Of a stretch of DNA of 6,702 bases, positions 6,496 through 6,702 are shown in pieces. Position numbers and translations under genes: made by a program. The first letter of the stretch is position 1. Each line of letters begins with the position of its first letter. The DNA is from Armatimonadota bacterium (GTDB lineage: Bacteria; Sysuimicrobiota; Sysuimicrobiia; Sysuimicrobiales; JACQTN01). Under the pieces are notes generated by a model that ran no database searches, was not told the origin of the DNA, and worked only from the letters and a program-made list of their open reading frames with translations. The stretch spans positions 1 through 6,702 of the forward strand of contig JACQTN010000450.1 of assembly GCA_016210785.1 (NCBI GenBank), written 5' to 3'.

Positions 6496-6519
6496 ACCCC
6501 CACCCGCGACAGTGGGGGT
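6496..6519. other. Hairpin between the two double-hairpin repeats
   Basis: ACCCCCAC (6496-6503) pairs with GTGGGGGT (6512-6519), eight perfect pairs around an 8-base loop. It starts four bases after copy 1 of the double-hairpin repeat. Its 3' arm is also the first block (GTGGGGGTTCC) of the intergenic repeat module shared with 57-67; that earlier copy lacks the matching CCCCCAC arm. Confidence 0.55.
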
Positions 6520-6602
6520 TCCTACACCCTGGTGATGCTCGGACTCAGCAGAGCTGGTCCTGCGCATGAACGAAGCAGGAGTTTTCCGAGACGCGTTCCT
6601 AG
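6512..6602 (+). repeat. Intergenic repeat module, copy 2 (copy 1 at 57-193)
   Basis: Blocks shared with the window start, in the same order and orientation: GTGGGGGTTCC (6512-6522), TGATGCTCGGACTCAGC (6533-6549), CCTGCGCATGA (6559-6569), and TTTCC to TCCTAG (6583-6602). Possible folding of this copy: CTCGGA (6538-6543) with TCCGAG (6585-6590) as an outer stem enclosing CAGC/GCTG (6546-6549/6553-6556) and TCCTGC/GCAGGA (6558-6563/6575-6580), a three-way-junction layout. Copy 1 does not obviously keep that outer stem, so the fold is tentative. Confidence 0.5.
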
Positions 6603-6609
6603 CCGATAA

Positions 6610-6684
6610 GGTTGGGTGGAGTGTCTTTGCGCCACTCCACCCTTCACGATGTGTCCGACGGGGGAAGGGTCTTACCCTCCCCCC
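6610..6684. repeat. Double-hairpin repeat, copy 2
   Basis: This is the same plan as 6419-6492, displaced by 191 bp. Stem 1 is GGGTGGAGTG (6614-6623) with CACTCCACCC (6633-6642); the linker is TTCACGATGT (6643-6652). Stem 2 is GGGGGAAGGGT (6660-6670) with ACCCTCCCCCC (6674-6684), with one A-C mismatch. The A-T pair 6428/6446 of copy 1 is a G-C pair here (6619/6637), and the inner half of stem 2 differs on both arms, so pairing has been kept while sequence changed. The linker reverse complement, GACACATCGTG, also occurs at 140-150. Confidence 0.8.
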
Positions 6685-6702
6685 GACCGGCACGTTCCAC
6701 GC

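Noticed and set aside
6419..6684. CRISPR array
   Set aside because: Only two copies, 191 bp apart, with diverged stems and no short regular spacers.
6436..6693. 85-residue minus-strand open frame over the 3' repeats
   Set aside because: It crosses both double hairpins, has low-complexity composition and no recognisable domain; long chance frames are common at this GC content.
6566..6702. Open frame from ATG 6566 to the window end
   Set aside because: About 45 codons with no clear ribosome binding site, and it runs through the second double-hairpin repeat. The related sequence at 166-171 meets a stop quickly, so coding is not conserved.

Overview
The window comes from a high-GC bacterium (the housekeeping genes are roughly two-thirds G+C by eye). 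It makes Gln-tRNA(Gln) and/or Asn-tRNA(Asn) by the indirect amidotransferase route. A gatC-gatA-gatB order followed by a TrmA/RlmCD-family gene recalls Firmicutes-type layouts and suggests a deep Terrabacteria-like lineage, but the phylum cannot be fixed from this window.

Layout, all genes on the + strand. (1) 1-223 has no convincing gene. It holds a short tandem repeat, a 14-bp imperfect hairpin and modules of an intergenic repeat family that reappears at the far end of the window. (2) 224-1168 encodes an OppC/DppC-type ABC permease. Its last ~34 bp are duplicated at 1212-1245, and that second copy forms a good sigma70-like promoter (TTGACC, 18 bp, TATAAA) for what follows. (3) 1285-5025 is gatC, gatA and gatB, interrupted between gatA and gatB by a small PD-(D/E)XK-like DUF559 endonuclease gene. 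That gene lies between two inverted ~33-bp palindromic repeats and has visibly lower GC than its neighbours. (4) 5012-6418, overlapping gatB by 14 bp, encodes a TRAM + [4Fe-4S] + methyltransferase-fold protein of the TrmA/RlmD family. It keeps all four cluster cysteines, but the nucleophilic Cys, the catalytic Glu and the main SAM-binding residues are replaced. (5) 6419-6702 is non-coding and packed with structured repeats: two double-hairpin units 191 bp apart with compensatory stem changes, with another repeat module between them.

How the parts work together: the promoter at 1217-1246 probably drives gatC-gatA-(DUF559)-gatB-TrmA-like as one transcript. GatCAB amidates mischarged tRNA. The TrmA-like protein is probably an RNA-binding Fe-S protein that no longer makes m5U. 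The DUF559/palindrome unit looks like a passenger that inserted without breaking the operon: its left repeat supplies a Shine-Dalgarno for its own gene, its right repeat encodes its C-terminus, and its stop codon overlaps the gatB start. The most noteworthy items are the DUF559-palindrome unit, the active-site-less TrmA homologue, and the modular intergenic repeats at both ends.
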